NCBI RefSeq assembly: GCF_006716785.1
Contig: NZ_VFPQ01000001.1
Coordinates: 1,612,001-1,676,000, forward strand
Origin: Thermopolyspora flexuosa
GTDB taxonomy: Bacteria; Actinomycetota; Actinomycetes; Streptosporangiales; Streptosporangiaceae
Reading direction: 5' to 3'
DNA length: 64,000 bases
Shown: positions 46,144 through 54,908 of the stretch, piece after piece
Numbering within the stretch: position 1 is the first letter of the stretch
How the letters are laid out: every line of letters begins with the position of its first letter
Program-made: the position numbers and the translations under genes
The notes under the pieces: model-generated
Databases searched by the model: none
What the model was told of the DNA's origin: nothing
Seen by the model: only the letters and a program-made list of their open reading frames with translations

Positions 46144-47990
46144 CCGAGCAGAAGGCGCCCGCCGCCACCGTGGACCCGGTGCTGATCGAGATCGTCGAGG
46201 GCACCCTCGCCTCGGTGGAGAAGGAGGTGGAGACCGCGATCGCGCGGACCGCCCGCTCCCCGATGATCCGCGACGCGCACGACTTCCGCGCCGGCATCCA
46301 CGACGTGAAGCTGCGCAAGCTCACCGGCCGCTCCTACTCCGCCCTGGTCAACCCGATCGTCCGGGACTTCCCGATCGAGACGATGAACCCGGGCGACGTG
46401 TTCTTCCACAACGACGTCTACCTGTCCGAGGGCGGCATCGGCCACCTGCCCGACCTGTGCGTCACCGTGCCGGTGTTCCACAAGGGCGAGGTGGTGGCGT
46501 TCGTCCAGGCGTTCGGCCACCACGACGACATCGGCGGGGCGGTGCCCGGCTCGATGCCGTCGCACGCGCGCAGCGTGTTCGAGGAGGGCCTCATGGTCCC
46601 GCCGATCAAGCTGTGGGACCGCGGCGTGCCGAACGAGGCCGCGCTGCGCATCATGACCCGCAACTCCCGCATGCCGGACTCGCTCGCCGGCGACCTCGAC
46701 GCCGAGTGCTCGGCCTGCCTCATGGGCGCCCGGCGGCTGGCGGAGCTGTTCGACCGGTACGGCCGGGAGGCGGTCGAGGCCTGCTTCGACGCGATCATCG
46801 AGAAGACCACCGAGACGTTCCGGCGCGAGCTGCTGTCGAAGATCCCCGAGGGCGCGTACGTCTGGGAGGACTACGCCGAGCACGACGGCGTGGACGAGCC
46901 CAAGCTGCACACCCAGCGGATCACCCTCACCGTCGACCACAGCAGGCCCGCGCCGCTGCTCATCGACTTCACCGGCACCTCGCCGCAGGCGAAGGGCCCG
47001 ATCAACCACGCCGGGGACTACGCCGACGGCGTGTTCCTCAAGAAGTGGCTCGCCCCGATCCTGCGCAACCTCGCCGACACGCCCGAGCGCATGGCCGAGC
47101 TCGACGTGAACGAGGGCGTGGTGCCGCTCATCGAGATGCGGTTCCCGGAGAAGGGCACCCTGCTCACGCCGATCTTCCCGGCGCCGACGAACGCCCGGAC
47201 GTTCGTCATCCTGCGGCTGCTCGGCGTGCTCGCCGGGGTGCTCGCCAAGGCCACCGGGGGCCGCATGCCCGCCGACCAGGAGACGATCCGGTACACCGGC
47301 GTGTACGGCACGAACGACGACGGCGAGCCGTACCTGATGCGCGAGGTGCTCGGCGGCGGCTCCGGCGGCCGCTGGTACGCCGACGGCGAGGACACCATCC
47401 ACGTGGTGCCGGACTCGCGGAACATCCCGGTGGAGTTCGCCGAGGCGCGCTGGCCGCTGCGGGTGGAGCGGCTCGGCCTCGCCGTGGACAGCGGCGGCCC
47501 CGGTAGGTTCCGCGGCGGCCTCGGCTACGACAAGCACATCCGCATGCTGCGCGACGCCTCGTTCATGTCGATCGCCGACCGGTCGATCCTGTCCTGCTGG
47601 GGCGTGAACGGCGGCAAGGCGGGCCGGCCGTTCCGGGTGGAGATCGAGGGCCGCGAGCTGGAGGGGCTCGTCGACGACGAGCCGGTGCGCGCGGGCGAGG
47701 TGATCCGCATCCGCACCACCGGCGGCGGTGGCTGGGGCTCGCCGTACGACCGGGAGCCGGAGCGGGTCGCCGCGGACGTGCGCGACGGCAAGGTCTCCTT
47801 CGAGGGCGCCCGCGACGACTACGGCGTGGTGCTCACCGGCCCGCAGGACGAGCCGCAGATCGACTGGGAGGCGACCGAGAGGCTCCGCGCCCGGCTGCGC
47901 GCGGCCGACGACACCCCGTTCTTCGACCGCGGCCCCGGCTACCCGATCCTCTCCGGCGGCAAGCTCCACGCCGACGTGGACGTACTGTAA
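46140..47990 (+). CDS. hyuB: Hydantoinase/oxoprolinase family protein, subunit B
   Basis: 616 residues from GTG 46140 (GTGA overlap with subunit A). Hydantoinase_B hallmarks: DPVLIEIVEGTLASVEKEVE, ARTARSPMIRDAHDFRAGI, NPGDVFFHNDVYLSEGGIGHLPD, GHHDDIGGAVPGSMP and a glycine-rich end with TTGGGGWGSPYDREPERVAAD. It pairs with HyuA as an ATP-dependent cyclic amidase or carboxylase. Metal ligands of the family (HxD-type pairs in FHNDVYLSEG and HHDDIGG) are present. The following histidine phosphatase starts 5 bp later and may be part of the same transcript. Confidence 0.9.
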   Translation: MTEQKAPAATVDPVLIEIVEGTLASVEKEVETAIARTARSPMIRDAHDFRAGIHDVKLRKLTGRSYSALVNPIVRDFPIETMNPGDVFFHNDVYLSEGGIGHLPDLCVTVPVFHKGEVVAFVQAFGHHDDIGGAVPGSMPSHARSVFEEGLMVPPIKLWDRGVPNEAALRIMTRNSRMPDSLAGDLDAECSACLMGARRLAELFDRYGREAVEACFDAIIEKTTETFRRELLSKIPEGAYVWEDYAEHDGVDEPKLHTQRITLTVDHSRPAPLLIDFTGTSPQAKGPINHAGDYADGVFLKKWLAPILRNLADTPERMAELDVNEGVVPLIEMRFPEKGTLLTPIFPAPTNARTFVILRLLGVLAGVLAKATGGRMPADQETIRYTGVYGTNDDGEPYLMREVLGGGSGGRWYADGEDTIHVVPDSRNIPVEFAEARWPLRVERLGLAVDSGGPGRFRGGLGYDKHIRMLRDASFMSIADRSILSCWGVNGGKAGRPFRVEIEGRELEGLVDDEPVRAGEVIRIRTTGGGGWGSPYDREPERVAADVRDGKVSFEGARDDYGVVLTGPQDEPQIDWEATERLRARLRAADDTPFFDRGPGYPILSGGKLHADVDVL

Positions 47991-47995
47991 GCGCC

Positions 47996-48670
47996 ATGGG
48001 ACCTTCAGTGATCATGGCCGTACGGCACGGCGAGAGCGCGGCGAACGCCGCGTTCGCCGAGGCCGCCCGCCGCGGGGAGCCGCTCGCCTTCCCCCGGCCG
48101 GACTCCGCCGTCCCGCTCACCGACCGCGGCCGCAAACAGGCGGCCGCGCTCGGCCGGTGGCTCGCCGCCCTCCCGGAGGGGCGGCGGCCGCAGGTCGCCT
48201 GGACCTCGACCTACCTGCGGGCCCGGGAGACCCTGCGGATCGTGTGCGAGCAGCTCGCCGAGCCGCCGCCGGTGCACGAGGACGAGCGGCTGATCGACCG
48301 GGTGATGGGCGAGCTGTCGCTGCTCAACCCGGAGGCGGTGGCCGAGCGCTTCCCGGAGGAGGCGCGCCGCCGACAGGAGGTGGGGTGGTGGGTCTACCGG
48401 CCGCCGGGCGGGGAGTCGTTCCCCGACATCGCGGCCCGGCTGCGCTCCTTCCTCGCCGACCTGGAGCGGGAGGCGGCCGGGCGGCGGGTGCTCGTCGTCG
48501 CCCACGACTCGGTCGTGGCCCTGCTGCGGCACGTGCTCGAACACGACGACGACACCGACGTCCGCCACATCGCCGGGTACGGCGAGGTCGCCAACACCGG
48601 GATCTCGACGTGGGAGCGCCGGGACGGCCGGCTCCACCTGGTGGAGTTCAACGCCGTCCCCCACCTGTAG
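47996..48670 (+). CDS. Histidine phosphatase family protein
   Basis: 224 residues. The RHG signature is at residues 9-11 in MAVRHGESAANAAF; the second catalytic His is in VLVVAHDSVVALLRHVL. The WTSTYLRARET segment supplies the conserved Arg. Phosphoglycerate mutase-like fold. Substrate unknown: sugar phosphates, nucleotides and others are all possible. Five bases after HyuB, likely co-transcribed; converges with the P-loop kinase at 48720. Confidence 0.88.
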   Translation: MGPSVIMAVRHGESAANAAFAEAARRGEPLAFPRPDSAVPLTDRGRKQAAALGRWLAALPEGRRPQVAWTSTYLRARETLRIVCEQLAEPPPVHEDERLIDRVMGELSLLNPEAVAERFPEEARRRQEVGWWVYRPPGGESFPDIAARLRSFLADLEREAAGRRVLVVAHDSVVALLRHVLEHDDDTDVRHIAGYGEVANTGISTWERRDGRLHLVEFNAVPHL

Positions 48671-48719
48671 GGCCGGTGCCATGCCACACGCGACACGGTA
48701 CGGCGGGCGGCCTGCGCGG

Positions 48720-49325
48720 TCAGGCGTCCGCGGGCGGCACCGCGAACTCGGCGGACGGGTCGTGCGGCACCGTGGGCGCGCCGTCCACGCGCAGGTCGGC
48801 CCGCGCGGCCGTGCCGTCGGCCGTGAACCACGCGCGCTCGGCGCGCATCCAGTGCTCCCAGCGCTCGCGCAGCTCCGGGCCGTCCCGGCGCAGCACGCGC
48901 GCCAGCCGTACCGGATCCGGGGCGGTCACCCAGATCGTGTACGCGAGCAGGTGGGCCGTGGCCCGCCGGGCCGCGCCCACCCCCTCGATCAGCAGCACCG
49001 GCGCGGGCGGCACCTCGACCCACTCGACGTACGCGCCGCGCTTCCAGTCGTAGCGGCGGAACCGCCCCGGCCGCCCGTCGGCGAGCGGGGTGAGCACCTG
49101 CTCGGTGAGCGGGGCGAACCACGCGTCCGGCGGGCCGTCCCAGGGCACCGGGAAGTCGTCGCTGTGGATCACCTGCGCCCGCGCCGCCGCCCCGAGCCGG
49201 CCGGCGAACGTGGTCTTTCCCGAGCCCGCCGGGCCGTCGATCGCGATCAACCGGATGTCTCCCCAGCTTGGCCGTAGGTTTCGGAGAAGTTCCGCCAAGT
49301 CGGCAAAGGGGAGGAACGACGGCAT
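48720..49325 (-). CDS. Uridine-kinase-like P-loop protein
   Basis: 201 residues from ATG 49325 (weak ribosome site; a later start is possible). Walker A is GPAGSGKTTFAGRL near residue 32; HSDDFPVPWDGPP is the substrate-binding DD region; LLIEGVGAAR resembles Walker B of uridine kinases, and RDGPELRERWEHWMRAE the lid. Such actinobacterial proteins are annotated as uridine kinase or AAA ATPase without proof of substrate. It diverges from the CoA-transferase gene with 33 bp between starts, so promoters overlap. Confidence 0.82.
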   Translation of the reverse strand: MPSFLPFADLAELLRNLRPSWGDIRLIAIDGPAGSGKTTFAGRLGAAARAQVIHSDDFPVPWDGPPDAWFAPLTEQVLTPLADGRPGRFRRYDWKRGAYVEWVEVPPAPVLLIEGVGAARRATAHLLAYTIWVTAPDPVRLARVLRRDGPELRERWEHWMRAERAWFTADGTAARADLRVDGAPTVPHDPSAEFAVPPADA

Positions 49326-49358
49326 GAAGTAGATGATCCCAAGGTTGGGAGGCACGCC

Positions 49359-50525
49359 TTGCACGGACCCCTCGGCGACATCGTCGTGCTCGATCTCTCC
49401 CGCGCGCTGGCCGGGCCCCACGCCGCGCAGATGCTGGGCGACCTCGGGGCCAAGGTCATCAAGGTGGAGCACCCGCAGGGCGGGGACGAGTCGCGGGGCT
49501 GGGGCCCGCCGTTCGTCGGCCCCGACCGCGACATCTCCACCTACTTTCTGTCGGCCAACCGCAACAAGCTCTCCATCACCGTCGACCTGAAGTCCCCGGA
49601 CGGCAAGAAGCTGCTGGAGCGGCTGGTCCGGCAGAGCGACGTGCTCATCGAGAACTTCCGCACCGGCGTGCTCGACCGCCTGGGTTTCCCGGTGGACCGG
49701 CTGCACGAGCTCAACCCCCGGCTCGTGGTGCTCTCCATCACCGGCTTCGGCCACGACGGCCCCGAGGGCGGCCGCCCCGGCTACGACCAGATCGCCCAGG
49801 GCGAGGCCGGGCTGATGAGCCTCACCGGGCCGAGCCCGGACGAGCCGTACCGGGTCGGGGCGTCCATCGCCGACCTGCTCGCCGGCATGAACGGCGCGTA
49901 CGGCGTGGTCGCCGCGCTGTATGAACGCGAGCGCACCGGTAAGGGGAGGGTGGTGCGTACCTCGCTGCTCGCCTCCGTGGTCGGCGTGCACGCCTACCAC
50001 GGCACCGCGTGGACCGTGGGCGGGGTGGTGCCGAAGGCCCAGGGCAACCACCACGCCTCGATCGCCCCGTATGGAGCGTTCCGCTGCGCCGACGGCATGA
50101 TCCAGATCGCCTGCGGCAACGAGACCCAGTGGCGCAGGCTCGCCCCGATCCTCGGCATCGACCCCTCCGACCCGCGGTACGCCACGAACCAGCAGCGGTT
50201 CGCCCACCGCGACGAGCTCATCGCCGACATGGAGAAGGCGCTCGGCACCGCGGACCGCGCCCACTGGCTCGGCCTGCTCGCCGAGGCGGGCATCCCGGCC
50301 GGGGCGATCCGCTCCATCGACGAGGTCTACAACTGGGAGCAGACCCGCTCCCAGGGCCTGGTCGTCGAGGTCGACCACCCGGTGCTCGGCCGCATCGAGC
50401 TGCCCGGGCCGACGCTGCGGTTCGACGGCCTGCCACCGCGGGAGCACACCCCGCCGCCGCTGCTCGGGGAGCACAACGACGCGGTGCTGGAGTGGCTCGC
50501 CGAGCGGGAGGAGCGGGAGCGGTGA
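49359..50525 (+). CDS. CaiB/BaiF-family (type III) CoA transferase
   Basis: 388 residues from TTG 49359, with GGGAGG seven bases ahead. Type III CoA transferase: HGPLGDIVVLDLSRALAGPHAAQMLGDLGAKVIKVE at the N-terminus (CoA-binding), IENFRTGVLDRLG, and the catalytic Asp in GRPGYDQIAQGEAGLM. The C-terminal part with TRSQGLVVEVDHPVLG and GPTLRF is typical. It transfers CoA between carboxylic acids, classically from succinyl- or acetyl-CoA. It ends three bases before the fused carboxyltransferase, forming an operon. Substrate unknown; a dicarboxylate is possible. Confidence 0.9.
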   Translation: MHGPLGDIVVLDLSRALAGPHAAQMLGDLGAKVIKVEHPQGGDESRGWGPPFVGPDRDISTYFLSANRNKLSITVDLKSPDGKKLLERLVRQSDVLIENFRTGVLDRLGFPVDRLHELNPRLVVLSITGFGHDGPEGGRPGYDQIAQGEAGLMSLTGPSPDEPYRVGASIADLLAGMNGAYGVVAALYERERTGKGRVVRTSLLASVVGVHAYHGTAWTVGGVVPKAQGNHHASIAPYGAFRCADGMIQIACGNETQWRRLAPILGIDPSDPRYATNQQRFAHRDELIADMEKALGTADRAHWLGLLAEAGIPAGAIRSIDEVYNWEQTRSQGLVVEVDHPVLGRIELPGPTLRFDGLPPREHTPPPLLGEHNDAVLEWLAEREERER

Positions 50526-50527
50526 CC

Positions 50528-52027
50528 ATGTCCGGCCTGAAGCGTCCGGACGCCCGGACGCTCATCACCTCCGTACTCGACGAGAACTCGTGGCGGTCCT
50601 GGGACGAGCCGCCGGTCGACCCGGCGCCGCCCGGCTCGCCGTACGCGGACGAGCTCGCCGCGGCGCGCGAGCGCACCGGGTACGACGAGGCCGTGGTGAC
50701 CGGAGAGGGCCTGCTCGGCGGCCACCGGGTCGCCGTGGTCGCCTGCGAGTTCTCCTTCCTCGCGGGCACGATCGGGGTCGCCGCGGCCGACCGGCTGGTG
50801 CGGGCGATCGAGCGGGCCACCCGGGAGCGGCTGCCGCTGCTCGCCGCCACCGCCTCCGGCGGCACCCGGATGCAGGAGGGCACGCTCGCCTTCGTGCAGA
50901 TGGTGAAGATCAGCGACGCGGTGATGGCGCACCGCGCCGCCGGCCTGCCGTACCTGGTCTACCTGCGGCACCCGACCACCGGCGGGGTGTTCGCCTCGTG
51001 GGGCTCGCTCGGCCACCTCACCGCGGCCGAGCCGGGCGCGCTCGTCGGGTTCCTCGGCCCCCGTGTCTACGAGTCGCTGCGCGGCCACCCGTTCCCCGAG
51101 GGCGTGCAGGTCGCCGAGAACCTGCACGCGCACAGCCTGGTGGACGCCGTGCTCGAGCCGGGCGAGCTGCGCAGGGCCGCGGTGCGCGCGCTCAACGTGC
51201 TGCGCGCCCCGGTGCGCGGCCTCGACCCGGGACCCGCGCCGCAGGAGCGGGCGGCCGAGGTCGACGCGTGGGAGGCGATCACCCGGTCGCGGCGGGACGA
51301 CCGGCCGGGCGTGCGCGAGCTGCTCGAGCACGCCGCCGCCGACGTCACCCCGCTCAACGGCACCGGCACGGGGGAGGGGGACCCCGGCATGGTGCTCGCC
51401 CTCGCCCGGTTCGGTACGGCTCCCGCCGTCGTGCTCGGCCAGGACCGGGGGCGTGGCGGGCGCGTGGTGCCGCCGCTGGGGCCCGCCGGGCTGCGGGCGG
51501 CGCGGCGCGGCATGCGGCTCGCCGCCGAGCTGGGGCTGCCGCTGGTGAGCCTCATCGACACCGCCGGGGCCGACCTGTCCCGCCAGGCCGAGGAGGGCGG
51601 GCTCGCCGGGGAGATCGCCCGGTGCATCGCCGACCTGCTCAAGTTGCCGGTGCCCACGGTGTCGGTGCTGCTCGGCGAGGGCGCGGGCGGCGCGGCGCTC
51701 GCGCTGCTGCCCGCCGACCGGGTGCTGTGCGCCCAGCACGGCTGGCTCGCGCCACTGCCCCCGGAGGGCGCGTCGGCGATCCGCTACCGCACCGTCGACC
51801 GGGCGGCGGAGATCTCCCGGGCGCAGGGCGTCGGCTCGGCCGACCTGCGCCGCTCCGGCGTGGTGGACCGGATCATCCCCGAGCTGCCGGACGCCGCGGC
51901 CGAGCCGGCGGAGTTCTGCGCGCGGGTGGCCCGCACCCTCGAGTACGAGATCGCCGTGCTCACCGGGCGCGACCCGGCCGAGCGGCTCGCCGCCCGGCAC
52001 GCCCGGTACCGCACGCTCGGCGGCTGA
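50528..52027 (+). CDS. Fused acyl-CoA carboxyltransferase (AccD-AccA, AccD3-like)
   Basis: 499 residues from ATG 50528; a GTG at 50522 in a GTGA overlap is equally possible. The N half is AccD-like (AATASGGTRMQEGTLAFVQM, FASWGSLGHLTAAEPGALVGFLGPRV) but lacks the zinc finger of bacterial AccD. The C half is AccA-like (PLVSLIDTAGADLSRQAEEGG, LLGEGAGGAALALLPADRVL). Size and layout match mycobacterial AccD3. It would move carboxyl from biotin to an acyl-CoA. No biotin carboxylase or carrier gene is near, so partners must be elsewhere, or the protein works in reverse as a decarboxylase subunit. Confidence 0.85.
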   Translation: MSGLKRPDARTLITSVLDENSWRSWDEPPVDPAPPGSPYADELAAARERTGYDEAVVTGEGLLGGHRVAVVACEFSFLAGTIGVAAADRLVRAIERATRERLPLLAATASGGTRMQEGTLAFVQMVKISDAVMAHRAAGLPYLVYLRHPTTGGVFASWGSLGHLTAAEPGALVGFLGPRVYESLRGHPFPEGVQVAENLHAHSLVDAVLEPGELRRAAVRALNVLRAPVRGLDPGPAPQERAAEVDAWEAITRSRRDDRPGVRELLEHAAADVTPLNGTGTGEGDPGMVLALARFGTAPAVVLGQDRGRGGRVVPPLGPAGLRAARRGMRLAAELGLPLVSLIDTAGADLSRQAEEGGLAGEIARCIADLLKLPVPTVSVLLGEGAGGAALALLPADRVLCAQHGWLAPLPPEGASAIRYRTVDRAAEISRAQGVGSADLRRSGVVDRIIPELPDAAAEPAEFCARVARTLEYEIAVLTGRDPAERLAARHARYRTLGG

Positions 52028-52030
52028 CGG

Positions 52031-52453
52031 TCAGGAGCCCCCGGCGGCCTCCGCCGGGCGGCACGGGATCGGGATGCGCTCCACCCGGATCGAGGTGACC
52101 TCCTCGCGGGGCACGACCACCTCGTAGGCGCCGTGGTCGACCATCCAGTAGCCCAGCGCCTCGGCCTGCGTGCCGTTGTGCCCCGCGTAGGCGATGTGCA
52201 GGCCGTCGGTGTCCTCGTCGAGGACGAGGCACGGCTCGCCGGCGAACGCGCCGACCGTGCGCACGAGCATGAGCCACTCCAGCTCGTCGCGCCGCACCGT
52301 GAGCCGCCAGTAGCCGTCGGCCTGCTCGAACCCCTCGCGCGGCTCCTCGCTGAACAGCACCACGTCGTCGCTGTCCGGCCCGACCGCGGCCGGGTGGGTG
52401 TGGCCGCGGTACCGGGCGAGATAGCCGCAGCCCACCGGCTCGACATCGGTCAT
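52031..52453 (-). CDS. Uncharacterised protein (140 aa)
   Basis: 140 residues from ATG 52453, with GGAG eight bases ahead; a GTG at 52459 is too close to it. Soluble, acidic, no signal peptide or membrane segment. Visible segments: GYWRLTVRRDELEWLMLVRT, EPCLVLDEDTDGLHIAYAG and YWMVDHGAYEVVVPREEVTS. I do not recognise the family. It is last in a minus-strand run DUF418-nitrilase-155 aa protein-this gene. The gap to its upstream neighbour is 37 bp, so it may be co-transcribed. It converges on the carboxyltransferase with 3 bp between stops. Confidence 0.65.
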   Translation of the reverse strand: MTDVEPVGCGYLARYRGHTHPAAVGPDSDDVVLFSEEPREGFEQADGYWRLTVRRDELEWLMLVRTVGAFAGEPCLVLDEDTDGLHIAYAGHNGTQAEALGYWMVDHGAYEVVVPREEVTSIRVERIPIPCRPAEAAGGS

Positions 52454-52490
52454 CGGCACACTCCGGTCCTGCCTTCCGCCGGCGACCCGG

Positions 52491-52958
52491 TCACCGGGCC
52501 GGCCGCCACGTCAGCCCATCGTAGATCGCGAACAGGTGCTCGCCGTCCTCGTCCACCCGGTAGATCTCCGCCCCGGCCGGGATCGGCATCGGCATGGTGT
52601 GGAACTGCGGCACCACGTGGCCGCGCGACGAGGTGAACCCGTTGCCGGCGAACGGCGGGCTGTCGTGCCAGTCGCCGCCCATGTGCGGGCCGTACGGCAC
52701 GGCGTAGCCGTCGCTGTCGCGGGCGTACCACCGCAGCAGGTAGAGCTCGGGCACGTCGGGGGTGAGCTGGGAGCCCTCGAAGCCGAGGTCGAGCGCCTCG
52801 TACAGCAGCCGCGGCGTGGTGAGGCGGAGGCAGTCCTGCACCCGGTACACGTAGCCGGAGATCACCGTGCGCTTGCCCTGCAGGTACGGCACGAGCAGCC
52901 GCGGCGGGATCACCTTCTGCATCCGGGTCCGGGCGGCCGGCGCGCTCAGCTCGCTCAC
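52491..52958 (-). CDS. Uncharacterised protein (155 aa)
   Basis: 155 residues from GTG 52958. Soluble. Distinctive block: ELYLLRWYARDSDGYAVPYG, GGDWHDSPPFAGNGFTSSRG, HVVPQFHTMPMPIPAGAEIY and a final LFAIYDGLTWRP. The Gly/Trp/His-rich loop suggests a ligand-binding or catalytic pocket, but I cannot place the family. It lies 10 bp after the nitrilase-family gene in the same direction and is probably translated from the same mRNA. No signal peptide. Confidence 0.7.
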   Translation of the reverse strand: MSELSAPAARTRMQKVIPPRLLVPYLQGKRTVISGYVYRVQDCLRLTTPRLLYEALDLGFEGSQLTPDVPELYLLRWYARDSDGYAVPYGPHMGGDWHDSPPFAGNGFTSSRGHVVPQFHTMPMPIPAGAEIYRVDEDGEHLFAIYDGLTWRPAR

Positions 52959-52968
52959 GAGCGCCAGT

Positions 52969-53763
52969 TTACGATCCGTTTCCCCGCAGCCGCCGGTGTT
53001 CCAGACAGGGCAGGACGGCGCGGACCCGCTCGGTGGCCGCGAGGTCGAGCTCGGCGACCCGCACCGCCGCCTCCGGGCCGAGGTCGGTGCGCACCACGCC
53101 CATCGGGTCGACGAGCATGCTGCGGCCCACGCCGAAGCCGTCGCGGAACTCGGGGGCGGGGGCCTGGCCGACCGCGATCGTCCACATCGTGTTCTCGATC
53201 GCCCGCGCCCGGACCAGGGTGACCCAGTGGTCCTCCTTCATCGGCCCCGACCCCCAGGCGGCGATCACCGCGAACGCCTCGGCGCCGAGGTCGACCAGCC
53301 GCCGGGCCAGCTCGGGGAAGCGCACGTCGTAGCAGGTGACCAGGCCGAGCCGCAGCCCGGCGAGCCCCACCACGACCGGCGTGTCGCCCGGGCGCACCAG
53401 CTCCGACTCCCGGCCGCCGAAGGAGTCGAACAGGTGGATCTTGCGGTAGCTCCCGGCGAGCGAGCCGTCCGCCTCGATCGCGACCGCGGTGTTGTAGACC
53501 CGGCCGTCCCCGGACGGCTCGAACACCCCGGCGAGCACCGCGACGCCGTGCTCCCGCGCCGCCTCGGCGAGCCCGGACACGAACGGCCCGTCGAGCGGCT
53601 CGGCGGCGGCCAGGGCGTCCCGGCCGAAGCGGACCAGGGTCGCCTCGGGGAGGACGGCGAGGCGGGCGCCCCCCGCGGCGGCCTCGGCCACGGCCGCGCG
53701 GGCGCGCTCCAGGTTGGTCTTGGGGTCCTTGGTGACCGCGAGCTGGCAGAGGGCGACGCGCAT
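52969..53763 (-). CDS. Nitrilase-superfamily amidohydrolase
   Basis: 264 residues. The catalytic Glu-Lys-Cys triad is complete: Glu in LAVLPEATL (near 41), Lys in YRKIHLFDSFGG (near 110) and Cys in LVTCYDVRFPELARRL (near 145). The second Glu is in the ENTMW region. These sequences fall in the omega-amidase/carbon-nitrogen hydrolase branch, which hydrolyses short dicarboxylic monoamides, rather than in true nitrilases. It overlaps no neighbour but is only 4 bp from the DUF418 gene. Possible substrates here include alpha-ketoglutaramate, given the aminotransferase at 54.9 kb, or malonamate. Confidence 0.9.
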   Translation of the reverse strand: MRVALCQLAVTKDPKTNLERARAAVAEAAAGGARLAVLPEATLVRFGRDALAAAEPLDGPFVSGLAEAAREHGVAVLAGVFEPSGDGRVYNTAVAIEADGSLAGSYRKIHLFDSFGGRESELVRPGDTPVVVGLAGLRLGLVTCYDVRFPELARRLVDLGAEAFAVIAAWGSGPMKEDHWVTLVRARAIENTMWTIAVGQAPAPEFRDGFGVGRSMLVDPMGVVRTDLGPEAAVRVAELDLAATERVRAVLPCLEHRRLRGNGS

Positions 53764-53767
53764 GCGC

Positions 53768-54805
53768 TCATTCTCCCCCGGCCGTGCCGTACCGGACCGG
53801 ATCGGGGCGCCGGTTGGGGGTGATGCGCCACCAGGTGGCGCACCGCCAGACCCACTCCAGCGGGCCGTACCGGTGGGTGCGCAGCCACCACCGGGCGAAC
53901 GCGAACTGGACGGCGAGCACCAGGGCCGAGTACCCGATCACCGACAGGTGGGTGGTGTCCCGGGCCAGCAGCGGCAGCGCCGCGAGGATGAACGGCGTGC
54001 TCGTCAGGTAGTTGGTGAGCGCCATCCGGCCCAGCGGCTCCAGCACGGCCGAGACGGCGCGGCTCGCCCGCGCCACCAGCACCGCGCCGAGCGCGTACGC
54101 GGCGGCCCCGAAGAGCGCGGCGACCAGCCCCGCCGCGTACGGGTCGATCCCCGGGTCGAGCGCCTCGCCGAGCTCCAGGTGCAGCCAGAGGGCCGCGGCG
54201 GCGAGCACCGCCGAGGCGGCGAACGACGGCACGAGCAGCCGCGGCGCGGGCCGGTAGCGGACGAGCGCCATGCCGACCGGGAACAGCCCGGCGATGAGCA
54301 GCCAGGCGTCGACCAGCGCCACCGCCGCGGCGACCCCGGCGAGCCCGGCGGCCAGCGCGGCCCAGCGCGGCAGGTAGGACAACGGCAGCAGCAGCACCAG
54401 GCCGAACGCCGCGTACGGCAGCAGCACCTCGCCCTCGTTGACGGTCTGGTGCAGCAGGCCGAAGCAGGCGAGCACGACGAGCCGCATGAACAGCGCGAGC
54501 CGGGGGTGCTCGGTGCGCTCCCGGGCGGAGTCGAGGAAGAGCACGAAGCTCATCCCGAACAGCAGCGAGAAGATCGGGTAGAACCGGCCCTGGAGCAGGG
54601 CGCCGATCACGTCGTCGACCGGGCCGCCCTCGTGCGTGGACCAGGTGGCGGCGCGCACGAACTGCCAGGTGTTCACCACCATGATCCCGCAGATCGCGAA
54701 GCCGCGCAGCGCGTCGAGCTCGCGGACCCGCGGCCGCGGCGGCGGTTCGCCGGTGGGTGAGTCGGGCACCGGCGGGTTCTCGGGGACGCGGCGCGGCTCG
54801 GCCAT
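53768..54805 (-). CDS. DUF418 (YeiB-like) membrane protein
   Basis: 345 residues from ATG 54805. A Pro-rich cytoplasmic leader (1-30) is followed by LDALRGFAICGIMVVNTWQF and about nine further hydrophobic segments; the C-terminal DUF418 domain shows GRMALTNYLTSTPFIL and RFAFARWWLRTHRYGPLEWVWR. Related to acyltransferase-3-like proteins; function unknown. It heads the minus-strand run with the nitrilase gene and diverges from the aminotransferase with 103 bp between starts. Confidence 0.85.
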   Translation of the reverse strand: MAEPRRVPENPPVPDSPTGEPPPRPRVRELDALRGFAICGIMVVNTWQFVRAATWSTHEGGPVDDVIGALLQGRFYPIFSLLFGMSFVLFLDSARERTEHPRLALFMRLVVLACFGLLHQTVNEGEVLLPYAAFGLVLLLPLSYLPRWAALAAGLAGVAAAVALVDAWLLIAGLFPVGMALVRYRPAPRLLVPSFAASAVLAAAALWLHLELGEALDPGIDPYAAGLVAALFGAAAYALGAVLVARASRAVSAVLEPLGRMALTNYLTSTPFILAALPLLARDTTHLSVIGYSALVLAVQFAFARWWLRTHRYGPLEWVWRCATWWRITPNRRPDPVRYGTAGGE

Positions 54806-54908
54806 ACCGCCAGTTCATCACGATGGGTGGACTCGGCGCGAGCGGCCCGTGCCCGTTCGCCGCGCCACCCCCTCGGCGTGGCCGCCTCCGCGCACTACGC
54901 TGAAGCCC

